Shown in pieces: positions 45,574 to 54,468 of a stretch of 64,000 nucleotides of DNA (positions are counted from its first letter, which is position 1; every line of letters starts with the position of its first letter). Under the pieces are notes generated by a model, which saw only the letters and a list, made by a program, of their open reading frames with translations, had not been told where the DNA came from and ran no database searches. The stretch covers positions 3,410,001 through 3,474,000 of the forward strand of contig OZ244815.1 in the NCBI GenBank assembly GCA_965220235.1. Direction: 5' to 3'. This DNA comes from Bin55 sp965220235. Its GTDB lineage: Bacteria > Pseudomonadota > Gammaproteobacteria > Pseudomonadales > Azotimanducaceae. A program made the position numbers and the translations under genes.

Positions 45574-46461
45574 ATGACATTGCTCAATCCGAATCGATCG
45601 AGGCCATCGTCACACAGTTATTTTTCTCACCGACTGCGCCTCCATTTCCTCGACTGGGGTAACGAAACAGCCTCACCGTTGCTCCTAATCCATGGTATCC
45701 ATGATCACTGTCGATCATGGGATTGGTTCGTTGAGTCGTTTCGATCCAATTTCCATGTTGTCGTACCTGACCTACGAGGTCATGGCGATTCAGACTGGGC
45801 CGTGGGAAGTAGCTACATGCTCGTCGATTACGTCTATGACATAGCACAACTCATTGAACAGCAGAACTTAGCGCCTTTGCGAATCGTCTCGCATTCTCTC
45901 GGTGGTACGATCGCGACGATGTATGGAGGGCTATATCCAGATCATGTGAAGGATCTCATTGTCATTGAAGGTGTTGGTCTGTACCCTGGGTTCCAATCAT
46001 TAAATCGCGGCTCAGGAATTAGGCGTTGGATTGATTCCGGACGCAATCTGGCAGCTCGAACTGTCCGCAAATACCCAACGATTGAAGCAGCGTACGAGCG
46101 CATGCACGAAATGAATCCACACCTGACGACTGAGCAGGCGCGCCACCTTTCAATGCATGCAAGCAATCAGAACGAGGACGGTACGTATTCCTGGAAGTTT
46201 GACAACTACACAAGAAACTCTTCGCCATATGACATGCCTGCAGACGACTTGATCTCGTTGTGGCAAGCCATTGAAGCTCGTGTACTCATCATCAATTCAA
46301 CGGCCGGATATCCGCACCGAATCGGTCAAGATGGAACGGATTCGTACTTCAAGAAACTGAACATGGTCAGCATTGACAACGCAGGCCATTGGACGCACCA
46401 TGATCGTCTTAATGAAGTTGTCGCCACCGTTAGCGAGTTTTTAGACGAGCAACATGACTGA
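45574..46461 (+). CDS. Alpha/beta hydrolase
   Basis: 295-residue cytoplasmic hydrolase. LLLIHGIHDHCRSWDWF (oxyanion), VVPDLRGHGDSD, the nucleophile elbow SHSLGG and DNAGHWTHHD (catalytic His) are present. Substrate unknown. It begins 5 bp after the permease and overlaps the next crotonase gene by 8 bp, so the three are probably one transcript. Confidence 0.86.
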   Translation: MTLLNPNRSRPSSHSYFSHRLRLHFLDWGNETASPLLLIHGIHDHCRSWDWFVESFRSNFHVVVPDLRGHGDSDWAVGSSYMLVDYVYDIAQLIEQQNLAPLRIVSHSLGGTIATMYGGLYPDHVKDLIVIEGVGLYPGFQSLNRGSGIRRWIDSGRNLAARTVRKYPTIEAAYERMHEMNPHLTTEQARHLSMHASNQNEDGTYSWKFDNYTRNSSPYDMPADDLISLWQAIEARVLIINSTAGYPHRIGQDGTDSYFKKLNMVSIDNAGHWTHHDRLNEVVATVSEFLDEQHD

Positions 46462-47275
46462 ATCAATCGTCAATTACGAACAGATCAACCACGTCGCGAT
46501 CATTACAACAAATCGACCAGAGCAATACAACGCACAAAGTCGCAAGTTGCTGGAGGAACTAGATCGGCTGTTCATGGAAGCTGGGGCAGATCCTGAAGTG
46601 CGAGTTATCGCACTATTCGGAGAAGGCAAACATTTCTCGGCAGGTCACGACCTAGGCAGCACCGCGGAATTACAAGATCGGGAAGAACGTCCGTTGCAGG
46701 ATGGCGTTCGAGGTCGGTTCGATCATTCACGCGAACAGTTCGTTGAGAAATCCATGCGCTGGCGAAACGTTCCAAAACCAACGATCGTCGGCGTACAGGG
46801 CTATTGCATTTTCGGCGGCTGGATTCTGGCAAGCGCGATGGACATCATCTACGCAGCCGAATCGGCAATGTTCCTTGCTTCAAATTTCCAGTTCTTCACC
46901 GTCCCATGGGATCTTCATCCTCGTAAAGCGAAGGAGCTTCTATACGAAAGTCGTTTTATCGACGCACATGAAGCTCTCGAACTGGATCTCGTTAATCAGG
47001 TCGTGCCAGACAAAGACTTACGAAGCAAAGTTCTAGATTACGCCGAGCGGATCGCACAAAATGATCCTTTCCAACTTCGAATGATGAAGATGGCCGTAAA
47101 TCAAATGCAAGACACCCAAGGTTATCACGCTCACATCTCATCAGCACATCTTATGCACATGTTGTCTGCCGTAGGCGAGAGAGATCCAGACTACGCCTTA
47201 AAGGTCCCGGATATGAAACGCCGTCCCATGGTTGAACGCGCATTCGAGAACTATCGCAATAAAAAAGACGTATAG
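46454..47275 (+). CDS. Enoyl-CoA hydratase/isomerase family protein (2)
   Basis: Crotonase-fold protein of 273 residues. VAIITTNRPEQYNAQS, KHFSAGHDLGS (oxyanion loop) and GYCIFGGWILASAMDIIYAAE are typical. The reaction cannot be named from sequence. It overlaps the alpha/beta hydrolase by 8 bp and is probably translated from the permease-hydrolase transcript. Confidence 0.87.
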   Translation: MTESIVNYEQINHVAIITTNRPEQYNAQSRKLLEELDRLFMEAGADPEVRVIALFGEGKHFSAGHDLGSTAELQDREERPLQDGVRGRFDHSREQFVEKSMRWRNVPKPTIVGVQGYCIFGGWILASAMDIIYAAESAMFLASNFQFFTVPWDLHPRKAKELLYESRFIDAHEALELDLVNQVVPDKDLRSKVLDYAERIAQNDPFQLRMMKMAVNQMQDTQGYHAHISSAHLMHMLSAVGERDPDYALKVPDMKRRPMVERAFENYRNKKDV

Positions 47276-47343
47276 CACGTCGGGCTGGACTTTAGCAAGC
47301 GACACGATCAACGGGTTGGTAGCCCGTATCGCGTTCCCGACTT

Positions 47344-47349
47344 TATAAT
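47344..47349 (+). promoter_or_regulatory. Candidate -10 box for the cytochrome c gene
   Basis: Perfect TATAAT 33 bp before ATG 47383, without a convincing -35. Just upstream, CGGGCT (47281-47286) and AGCCCG (47321-47326) are complementary and could form a hairpin. Confidence 0.35.
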
Positions 47350-47382
47350 CCGCGCCGCCTAAACGTGCCAATTCCGCTTCCC

Positions 47383-47793
47383 ATGCAGTTTCTTAAGCTG
47401 TCTTTTCTTTTTGCTCTTGTATGTACGACTCTAATCGTGATCGGGCAGGACGAAACCAAAGAAACGGTTGAAGACCGTCTTCAACCATTCGGCAATCTAT
47501 GCATGCAAGGGGAAGACTGCGGCACAGTGGCGCCAGTTACCCTTTCAGTTAGTCGCAGTGGCATCGAGGTGTACAACGCGCACTGCTTCGCGTGCCACGC
47601 AACCGGCGTCTCCGAAGCGCCACTAGTAGGTGCTGAGGAATGGTTAACTCGACTGAACGAGAAAGGCGCCGAAACGTTACTTGCGAATACGAAAGCAGGA
47701 TTTAACGTCGTTATGCCAGCAATGGGTACATGCATGAATTGCACGGACGCTGAGCTTCAAGCCGCCATTGACTATCTGATTTATGGCGAATAG
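47383..47793 (+). CDS. Cytochrome c5 family protein
   Basis: About 136 residues, exported by an N-terminal hydrophobic segment (FLKLSFLFALVCTTLIVIG). A single haem motif CFACH and the c5-specific pair MPAMGTCMNCTDAEL (axial Met and second CxxC) are present, so it is a monohaem electron carrier in the periplasm, possibly membrane-anchored. ATG 47383 is preferred to GTG 47365. It could accept electrons from a dehydrogenase in this region, but no direct link is shown. Confidence 0.88.
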   Translation: MQFLKLSFLFALVCTTLIVIGQDETKETVEDRLQPFGNLCMQGEDCGTVAPVTLSVSRSGIEVYNAHCFACHATGVSEAPLVGAEEWLTRLNEKGAETLLANTKAGFNVVMPAMGTCMNCTDAELQAAIDYLIYGE

Positions 47794-47830
47794 TTACGTT
47801 GATTACGCGAAGTGACGACTACGCATTCGC

Positions 47831-48637
47831 TTAAACAGGAACATCTCCCTTCACAACAATACGATGCATCGTACGAAGCTCGTTGTAATCGCCTATGGCG
47901 TAGTGCATCACTGACCGATTATCCCAAAGCACAAGGTCATTTATCTCCCACCGGTGTCGATAGGTAAATTCTGGTCGGGTCGCGTGAGCGAATAACTTAA
48001 ACAGTAATTTTTCACTATCGTCGTCCGGCATGTCACAGATGTACTTCGTGAAGTTGCCATTCACATATAGAGCCTTTCGACCACTCTCATTGTGCGTACG
48101 TACGACAGGATGGATCGAGTCCTCCACGTCCGGACCAAAAACTTTCCCGGTATGGAACGCCTTTAGGTCCGCAATCTCATCCTTCGTCGCATCGTCTAGA
48201 GTTTCATATGCCAGGTGTTGATTTGCGAATGCTGTGTCTCCACCCATCGCTGGGAGTTGCTGAGCGTGCAATCCGGTGATGTGCGGAGGCGTCGCGTGCC
48301 AAGTCATATCTGAATGCCATCCACCGCCAAATGGGTGGACACCAACTGTGAACTTAAACATGCGCGCCCGACCCCCGATAAACTGCACATACGGAGTGTC
48401 GCGATGTTTCGTGGCTGGGTGGGTGAGTAAATCACCCCATTCTCGGCCAAAAGCCTCTAATTCAAGTGCGCTGAGATGTTGGTCGGGAAGTACAAGAAGG
48501 TGATGCTCTAGCATCAAATCACGTAGTTCGCGAATCGTGTACTCGCTGTATCCAGAAGCTAGGTTAATGCCTTCGACACGAGCGCCCAGAGAAACACCAA
48601 CACGGGTTACATCGTTCTTAATTGCTGGTTCAGCCAT
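47831..48637 (-). CDS. TauD/TfdA-family 2-oxoglutarate-dependent dioxygenase
   Basis: Fe(II)/2-oxoglutarate dioxygenase of 268 residues. The iron triad is His108-x-Asp110 in GGGWHSDM and His245 in RSVMHYA; Arg259 near the end should bind 2-oxoglutarate. THPATKH resembles substrate-pocket residues of TauD/TfdA enzymes. Substrate could be taurine-like, a phenoxy acid or another small acid. It is the only minus-strand gene in this part of the catabolic block, divergent from the next crotonase. Confidence 0.9.
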   Translation of the reverse strand: MAEPAIKNDVTRVGVSLGARVEGINLASGYSEYTIRELRDLMLEHHLLVLPDQHLSALELEAFGREWGDLLTHPATKHRDTPYVQFIGGRARMFKFTVGVHPFGGGWHSDMTWHATPPHITGLHAQQLPAMGGDTAFANQHLAYETLDDATKDEIADLKAFHTGKVFGPDVEDSIHPVVRTHNESGRKALYVNGNFTKYICDMPDDDSEKLLFKLFAHATRPEFTYRHRWEINDLVLWDNRSVMHYAIGDYNELRTMHRIVVKGDVPV

Positions 48638-48760
48638 GGTTCCCTAATTGCAATCGTTTTTAATGCGATTCGTAGTATAGGCAACGCATGCGGAAACTTG
48701 ACAAACAGTTTCGGCTGCACAAATTCTCAATTAAGAACAACCTCAGCTTCGAGTTCACCG

Positions 48761-49570
48761 ATGAGCAACGAAATACTGTATGAAAAGCGCGGCAATATCG
48801 CACTCGTTACCCTCAATCGACCGGAAAAACTAAACGCGATCACCGACGAGATGCTCGCAGACTTCATTAATGTCACAAACGAGACGATGATGGACGATGC
48901 TGTTCGCGCGGTTGTCCTCACCGGCGAAGGCCGGGCTTTTTGCGCTGGTACCGATGTCAGCGCAGGTATCGCGCGTGACCACGCGGCCGCCGCCGTCGAA
49001 CGTAATAAACGGATAAATCCTGTTGAGCTTCCTGAGTCAACGCTCCCGGGACTTTGGACTCTTACGCGCATTCCGAAGCCGACCATCGCAGCGGTGAATG
49101 GTCCTGCGGTCGGCGTGGGTGTCGAGTGGACGGTTCAATGCGATTTCCGAATTGCGTCGCGCGAAGCGAAATTCGGCTGGGTGTTCGCATTGCGGGCGAT
49201 CACACCTGATACAGGCGCTGGCCCTTATTTATTACCTTATATCGTTGGATTGCCGAAAGCGCTCGAACTGATGTACTCTGGGCGCATTATTGGAGCCGAA
49301 GAAGCTCTCGAAATAGGGTTAGTAAGTAACGTCGTTGCTAAAGAGGACCTTGTCGAAAATGCTCTTTCGTTCGCAGAGCAGCTAACCGTAGGCGCTCCTC
49401 TAGCGGTTAAAGGAATCAAGGAACTGACATACGGATCCCTCGAATGGCCTCCGAGCGTGTTCGATAAACACAAGACTTCAATGTTGCAAGCGACCAGTAA
49501 CTCAGAAGACGCGCAAGAAGGGGTAGACTCGTTTCTACAAAAACGTGCACCACAATGGCGCGGTCATTAG
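48761..49570 (+). CDS. Enoyl-CoA hydratase/isomerase family protein (3)
   Basis: Crotonase-fold protein of 269 residues. ALVTLNRPEKLNAITDEM, RAFCAGTDV (oxyanion loop) and NGPAVGVGVEWTVQCDFRIAS are typical. The in-frame extension to 48698 lacks family residues; ATG 48761 was used. Together with the crotonases at 40487 and 46454 it suggests acyl-CoA degradation, but their substrates cannot be read from sequence. Confidence 0.87.
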   Translation: MSNEILYEKRGNIALVTLNRPEKLNAITDEMLADFINVTNETMMDDAVRAVVLTGEGRAFCAGTDVSAGIARDHAAAAVERNKRINPVELPESTLPGLWTLTRIPKPTIAAVNGPAVGVGVEWTVQCDFRIASREAKFGWVFALRAITPDTGAGPYLLPYIVGLPKALELMYSGRIIGAEEALEIGLVSNVVAKEDLVENALSFAEQLTVGAPLAVKGIKELTYGSLEWPPSVFDKHKTSMLQATSNSEDAQEGVDSFLQKRAPQWRGH

Positions 49571-49619
49571 ACTCTGCAAGCCCACAATAGACCATACGTA
49601 CGAATAGGAAATAGAGCAG

Positions 49620-51227
49620 ATGCCAAACGACGTCGTGGATGTCCTGATTATTGGCGCAGGTGCATCAGGTGCTGCTGTAGCGTGGAGCCTCGCCGAGACC
49701 CGAATGCGCATCGTATGCCTCGAACAGGGCGATTGGATGAATCCTGCGACTTATCCAAGCAACTTCCAGGATTGGGAGGTACACCAAGGCGAAACATCCG
49801 CGATCAGTCCTAATCACCGTAACAGAGACGCAGACTATCCGATTAACGACGCTGAGTCTCCGATCGCTATTGTCAATTTCAACGCGGTCGGCGGAAGCAC
49901 GATACTCTATTCAGCACATTTTCCGCGCTTCCATCCATCAGATTTTCGAGTTCGATCACTAGATGGCGTTGCCGACGATTGGCCGATCGACTACTTCACG
50001 CTTGAGCCTTTTTTTGCAGAAAACGACCGAAATATGGGCGTCTCGGGTCTTCATGGGGATCCGGCGATTCCTGCTCACCAACCACCTCTGCCTCATATCC
50101 CCATGGGAAAGATGGGTGAAACCATCGGCCGTGGATTTAACAAACTCGGTTGGCATTGGTGGCCATCCGACAGTGCCATCATCACCGAGCCGTATGAGGG
50201 CCGTGGTCAGTGTTTGAACCTCGGTCCCTGTAATACCGGATGCTCGCAAGGTGCAAAAAGTAGCGTGGACATCGCGTATTGGCCCGTCGCTCAACGTATG
50301 GGCGTTGAAGTCCGAACGAACTGTCGTGTAAATCAAATCACGGTCGATTCAAACGACATGGCAACGGGCGTTGAGTATTGGAACGCGGACGGTGAACTCC
50401 AACATCAACGCGCCGAGGTTGTTATTGTGGCTTGTAACGGGGTTGGTACACCTCGCCTGCTACTTCACTCAAAATCGGCACGATTCCCGAACGGCATCGC
50501 TAACCGTTCTGGATTAGTCGGTAGAAACCTAATGCTTCATCCTTGGGGTGGTGCTTCCGGTCTGTTCGCAGAACCACTCGAGTCACATTTCGGACCGCAA
50601 GGGTGTTGCATCCTTAGTCAAGAGTTCTACGAAACCGATGAATCTCGCGGCTACGTACGGGGATACAACCTACAAGTCACTCGCGGTAGTCCGCCCATCG
50701 CTACGGCACGATATGGTGTTGCTTCCGGAATTATTCCATGGGGTCCGGACCACCACGATGCATTCGAGAAGCGTTACGATCGAAGTGTCCATATCGGCGT
50801 CTGTGCTGAAGACTTACCCGAAGAACACAACCAAGTTGTACTTGACGACGAGTTGACCGACTCGAACGGCATCCCAGCTCCGCGAATCTTGTATACCGCC
50901 AGCGAGAATTCGATGCGAATGCTTGCTCACGGCACGGCACGTGCAGTCGAAGCACTTGAAGCCGCAGGCGCAATAGAAACGAATGTCGCACCCTATCCAA
51001 TACGGATGGCGGGATGGCACCTTCTTGGTACAGCGCGAATGGGAACCGACCCGGAACGATCAGTCGTCAACGAGTGGGGTCGCAGCCACGACGTTAAAAA
51101 CCTATTCATCGTCGACGGAAGCGTGTTTGTCACTTCAGGCGGAGTAAATCCGACCACCACCATTCAGGCCGTGGCACTTTACATCGCTGATGCGATGAAG
51201 CAACGACTCGCCACACTATTCGATTAA
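49620..51227 (+). CDS. GMC-family FAD-dependent oxidoreductase
   Basis: 535-residue flavoprotein. The Rossmann loop is LIIGAGASGAAVAWSLAE, GGSTILYSAHFPRF holds the GMC signature region, and the C-terminal GWHLLGTARMG plus GGVNPTTTIQAVAL carry the catalytic His and Asn. It resembles the large subunit of gluconate 2-dehydrogenase-type enzymes that oxidise sugars or alcohols. No Tat or Sec signal is visible. The next gene, 5 bp on, encodes the matching small subunit. Confidence 0.9.
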   Translation: MPNDVVDVLIIGAGASGAAVAWSLAETRMRIVCLEQGDWMNPATYPSNFQDWEVHQGETSAISPNHRNRDADYPINDAESPIAIVNFNAVGGSTILYSAHFPRFHPSDFRVRSLDGVADDWPIDYFTLEPFFAENDRNMGVSGLHGDPAIPAHQPPLPHIPMGKMGETIGRGFNKLGWHWWPSDSAIITEPYEGRGQCLNLGPCNTGCSQGAKSSVDIAYWPVAQRMGVEVRTNCRVNQITVDSNDMATGVEYWNADGELQHQRAEVVIVACNGVGTPRLLLHSKSARFPNGIANRSGLVGRNLMLHPWGGASGLFAEPLESHFGPQGCCILSQEFYETDESRGYVRGYNLQVTRGSPPIATARYGVASGIIPWGPDHHDAFEKRYDRSVHIGVCAEDLPEEHNQVVLDDELTDSNGIPAPRILYTASENSMRMLAHGTARAVEALEAAGAIETNVAPYPIRMAGWHLLGTARMGTDPERSVVNEWGRSHDVKNLFIVDGSVFVTSGGVNPTTTIQAVALYIADAMKQRLATLFD

Positions 51228-51232
51228 GCGCT

Positions 51233-51703
51233 ATGACTCAACCTATCGTCTCAGACAAATTACTCTCGACCGATCAACGTGCAATTCTTGACGTCGTGCT
51301 GGACCAGATCATTCCACCAGATCCGGCACGCGAAAAACCCAGCGCAGCTGATGTTGGTGTATTCGAGTATATTGCCGAGCGTAATCCTGCGTCCTTCGAG
51401 GAAATTGGCCATCAACTCGATGAACTGGAAGAACTAGCAACTTCAAACTACGATAAGCGATACGTTGAACTCACTCGTGAATTACAAGACGGTGGATTGA
51501 ACAGTCTGCGCGAACAAGACCCACGATTCCTATTCGGTCTTGCGCTACAGGCAGTCGAGTGTTATTACCTCGACGGTCGTGTCATGACGGCACTTGGTTT
51601 ACCTCCTCGTGCACCATATCCCGAGGGGTATTCGGTTCATCGAGGGGATTTGACGTTGCTTGACCCTGTGCGCGAGCGCGGCGAAATCTGGCGGCGCACA
51701 TAA
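51233..51703 (+). CDS. Gluconate 2-dehydrogenase subunit 3 family protein
   Basis: 156-residue small subunit partner of the preceding GMC oxidoreductase. LDVVLDQIIPPDPAREKPSAADVGVFEYI is the typical N-terminal region. Characterised homologues carry a Tat signal that exports the complex; none is present here, so the pair may be cytoplasmic. The cytochrome c subunit normally encoded alongside is missing; the nearest cytochrome gene is at 47383. Confidence 0.83.
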   Translation: MTQPIVSDKLLSTDQRAILDVVLDQIIPPDPAREKPSAADVGVFEYIAERNPASFEEIGHQLDELEELATSNYDKRYVELTRELQDGGLNSLREQDPRFLFGLALQAVECYYLDGRVMTALGLPPRAPYPEGYSVHRGDLTLLDPVRERGEIWRRT

Positions 51704-51734
51704 ATTGAGCAATTAATTCCGCACGTGTTCAATT
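51703..51734 (+). terminator. Possible weak terminator after the GMC operon
   Basis: AATTGAGCA (51703-51711) pairs with TGTTCAATT (51726-51734), 9 bp with one G-T wobble but a 14-nt loop, followed by TTCTACC. Low GC and a long loop make it uncertain. Confidence 0.3.
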
Positions 51735-51802
51735 TTCTACCAATTTAGAACTTGCACTGCGCAGAATTCGCCATATAGTTAGCTAACAACCTTGTTTCCA
51801 AG

Positions 51803-51820
51803 TTGGCACGAATTTTGCTT
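51803..51820 (+). promoter_or_regulatory. Sigma-54 promoter of the porin-glnK-amtB operon
   Basis: TTGGCACG-AATT-TTGCTT matches the -24/-12 consensus, with GG at 51805-51806 and GC at 51817-51818 exactly 12 bp apart in phase. Transcription would start near 51830, 36 bp before the porin ATG. Fits NtrC control by nitrogen limitation. No clear NtrC operator was found upstream, only a CTGCGCAG palindrome at 51757-51764. Confidence 0.85.
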
Positions 51821-51865
51821 TAACTAGGAAACGCTTTATACCGCTTGACTCAGGAGGAATCAGTC

Positions 51866-52564
51866 ATGCGCATCAAACACGGTTTCGTTGGCTTAATCGC
51901 AGCTATGCTCGTATGCATACCTGCACTCGCCGATGACGATGAAGGGGGATTCTCCGGAAATGTCACAATTGCGTCCGACTACTCATTCCGCGGTGTATCC
52001 CAAACGGGTCTACGTCCCGCAATTCAGGGTGGATTCGACTATGAACTCGACAACGGCTTTTCGTTTGGTACTTGGGCGTCAAACGTTAACTATGGCGATG
52101 GAGCAACAAGTCAAGAACTGGATTTGTACGTCGGCTTTAGTCAATCATTGAATGACTCCACTTCGCTGAGCTTCTCATTGATTCAGCTCGAATACCCCGG
52201 TGACGGAGATAACGCGGACTATCAAGAACTCGCAGCAAGTTTGGACATCAGTTCGATCAGTCTCGGATTCGTCTATTCGCCTAGCTACATAGGCGTTAAC
52301 GATTGGCAATTCACTTACTTTTCCGTCGGTTATGGTACAACGCTCGGCGAGAATGTTGACTTCAGTGCAAGCCTCGGGATTAACTCTGCGGACGATATCG
52401 GCGGCACAGGCGAAGACACCTACATGGACTACGCGATCGGTATTAGTGTGCCTCTCAAAGGTATCGACCTTGGATTCCAGGTCGTCGGTACCAACATCGA
52501 TCACGAAGACTATGGCGAGGAAGCTGAAGGGCGCCTCGTCTTTTCACTGAGCAAATCGCTCTAA
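51866..52564 (+). CDS. TorF-like putative outer-membrane porin (TIGR02001 family)
   Basis: 232-residue exported beta-barrel. A signal peptide (cleavage near PALA) precedes GNVTIASDYSFRGVSQTGLRPAIQGGFDYELDNG, the hallmark of TIGR02001, and strands alternate to the terminal FSLSKSL. AGGAGG at 51852-51857 sets ATG 51866. The gene sits under a sigma-54 promoter directly before glnK-amtB, an arrangement seen in several proteobacteria, suggesting a role in uptake of nitrogen compounds across the outer membrane. Confidence 0.88.
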   Translation: MRIKHGFVGLIAAMLVCIPALADDDEGGFSGNVTIASDYSFRGVSQTGLRPAIQGGFDYELDNGFSFGTWASNVNYGDGATSQELDLYVGFSQSLNDSTSLSFSLIQLEYPGDGDNADYQELAASLDISSISLGFVYSPSYIGVNDWQFTYFSVGYGTTLGENVDFSASLGINSADDIGGTGEDTYMDYAIGISVPLKGIDLGFQVVGTNIDHEDYGEEAEGRLVFSLSKSL

Positions 52565-52598
52565 AAACTTTCCCCTAAAACAACGCTAAGCGTTCTTA

Positions 52599-52641
52599 CC
52601 GGTGCAGCTTCTTGCTGCGCCGGGAGGGACCTCTGCGTCCC
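52599..52641 (+). promoter_or_regulatory. Two adjacent hairpins between the porin gene and glnK
   Basis: CCGGTGCAGC / GCTGCGCCGG (52599-52623, one T-G wobble) and GGGAC / GTCCC (52626-52641). No T tract follows, so they are more likely mRNA-stability or partial-termination elements tuning porin relative to glnK-amtB. Confidence 0.45.
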
Positions 52642-52675
52642 GAAAAACCAACCTTTTCATTCGAGGAGCATCGAA

Positions 52676-53014
52676 ATGAAGATGATCACGGCCATCATCA
52701 AGCCATTCAAACTTGATGACGTACGCACTGCCCTGTCCGATATCGGCGTAACAGGCATGACGGTCACTGAAGTCAAAGGATTTGGCCGTCAAAAAGGACA
52801 TACCGAGCTGTATCGCGGCGCTGAATATAAGGTCGACTTTCTACCGAAGGTAAAGATCGAAGTCGCCATCAATGACGATTTACTCGACCGTTGTATTGAT
52901 GTGATCACAGCATCAGCAAATAGTGACAAAGTCGGCGACGGCAAAGTGTTCGTGTCTTCGCTTGAAGAAGTCATCCGCATTCGGACGCGAGAAACCGGCG
53001 CCAGCGCGATCTAG
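52676..53014 (+). CDS. glnK: Nitrogen regulatory protein PII (GlnK)
   Basis: 112-residue PII signal protein that senses 2-oxoglutarate and ATP/ADP and gates AmtB. Tyr51 in the T-loop (ELYRGAEYKVDF), the target of uridylylation, is conserved. GKVGDGKV-type residues (KVGDGKVFVSSLEEVIRIRT) form the B-loop. It lies 34 bp before amtB, the classical glnK-amtB pair, hence the symbol. Confidence 0.94.
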   Translation: MKMITAIIKPFKLDDVRTALSDIGVTGMTVTEVKGFGRQKGHTELYRGAEYKVDFLPKVKIEVAINDDLLDRCIDVITASANSDKVGDGKVFVSSLEEVIRIRTRETGASAI

Positions 53015-53047
53015 TCGCGGTCCGAACAAATTGAAGGAGACTAAAAC

Positions 53048-54283
53048 GTGGAAACTCTGTTAGAAACTAACTATGCGTTAGACACGCTCTACATGCTCAT
53101 GACCGCAGTGTTGGTCATGTTCATGGCTTGTGGATTTTCGATGCTCGAATCAGGTATGGTACGAGCAAAAAATACAGCGGAAATCCTTACTAAGAACGTC
53201 GCACTGTACTCGATCGCTTGCATCATGTATCTGTTCGTCGGCTACCACATCATGTATGTTGGCGGTGCGGACGGCGGCGGTGTTTTACCCTCATTTGGCC
53301 TGTTGATTGGAGAAGAGAACAGTGCCGTCGGAGATAGCACCTATTCCGCCCGTGCCGACTATTTCTTCCAAGTTGTGTTTGTCGCTACAGCCATGTCGAT
53401 CGTGTCTGGTGCAGTAGCTGAACGGATGAAGTTGTGGGCGTTCCTGATTTTTGCAGTCGTACTGACCGGATTCATCTACCCGATTCAAGGTATGTGGAAA
53501 TGGGGCGGCGGCTTTTTGGACGAATATGGTTTTCTGGATTTTGCCGGCTCCGGCGTCGTTCATCTATGTGGTGCAGTCGCCGCGCTTACCGGTGTTTTGT
53601 TTCTCGGCGCGCGTCGAGGCAAGTACGGGCCAAGTGGTGAAGTCCACGCATTGCCAGGCTGCAATATGCCTTTGGCCACGCTGGGTATGTTCATCCTCTG
53701 GTTTGGATGGTTCGGATTCAACGGCGGGTCAGAACTGATCATCTCGAACTTCGAAGAAGCTAACGTCGTCGCGCAGATATTTGTAAACACCAATATCGCA
53801 GCGTGTGGCGGATTAATTGTTGCGTTGATCCTTGCTCGGGCAGTTTTCGGTAAAGCAGATCTAACGATGGCACTCAACGGTGCACTCGCCGGATTGGTAT
53901 CGATTACCGCCGAACCGGCAGCGGGCTCTGCGAGTCTTGCGTTGTTTACTGGCGCAGTAGGCGGTGCGATCGTATTTGGATCCATCATCGTGATGGATCG
54001 ATACCTCAAGATTGATGACCCCGTTGGCGCGATTAGCGTACACGGCGTCTGCGGTATCTGGGGGCTTCTCGCTGTTTGTTACACGAATCCCGACGCAACG
54101 ATCGATGCGCAATTACTAGGCATCGCCGCAATCATCGGGTTTGTTGGGATCGCAACAGCGATCGTATGGGCTATCCTCAAATTCACGATGGGAATTCGAG
54201 TATCAGAGGAAGACGAGGAATCGGGCGTCGATTACTCTGAAGTCGGTATCGAAGCCTATCCTGAGTTTGTCAACGCTCCCTAA
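53048..54283 (+). CDS. amtB: Ammonium transporter AmtB
   Basis: 411-residue inner-membrane ammonium channel with 11 predicted helices. The twin histidines of the pore are in GVVHLCGAVAALTG and SVHGVCGIWGLLA. There is no obvious cleavable signal peptide; the N-terminus goes directly into TM1. Start is GTG 53048 behind AGGAGAC. The operon partner is GlnK, and a strong rho-independent terminator lies 50 bp downstream. Confidence 0.95.
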   Translation: METLLETNYALDTLYMLMTAVLVMFMACGFSMLESGMVRAKNTAEILTKNVALYSIACIMYLFVGYHIMYVGGADGGGVLPSFGLLIGEENSAVGDSTYSARADYFFQVVFVATAMSIVSGAVAERMKLWAFLIFAVVLTGFIYPIQGMWKWGGGFLDEYGFLDFAGSGVVHLCGAVAALTGVLFLGARRGKYGPSGEVHALPGCNMPLATLGMFILWFGWFGFNGGSELIISNFEEANVVAQIFVNTNIAACGGLIVALILARAVFGKADLTMALNGALAGLVSITAEPAAGSASLALFTGAVGGAIVFGSIIVMDRYLKIDDPVGAISVHGVCGIWGLLAVCYTNPDATIDAQLLGIAAIIGFVGIATAIVWAILKFTMGIRVSEEDEESGVDYSEVGIEAYPEFVNAP

Positions 54284-54332
54284 TCTAACTACTGCAAGCG
54301 ACACGCCATAACCGTCGCTGCACAGTCGGAGA

Positions 54333-54363
54333 ACGCGCGGTTTTAACCGCGCGTTTTTCTTTC
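54333..54363 (+). terminator. Rho-independent terminator of the amtB operon
   Basis: ACGCGCGGTT-TT-AACCGCGCGT is a perfect 10-bp GC-rich stem, directly followed by a T-rich tail (TTTTTCTTT). It ends the porin-glnK-amtB transcript before the second PII gene. Confidence 0.92.
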
Positions 54364-54468
54364 CATAGGTTGTGACTCTCTATCACTCATCTAGCTGCCA
54401 ACGTCAACCATGTTTTCCTTCGCCTATTTGCGAAGTAGAATTTCGAAATTACTCCCGGACTCGGCCCG

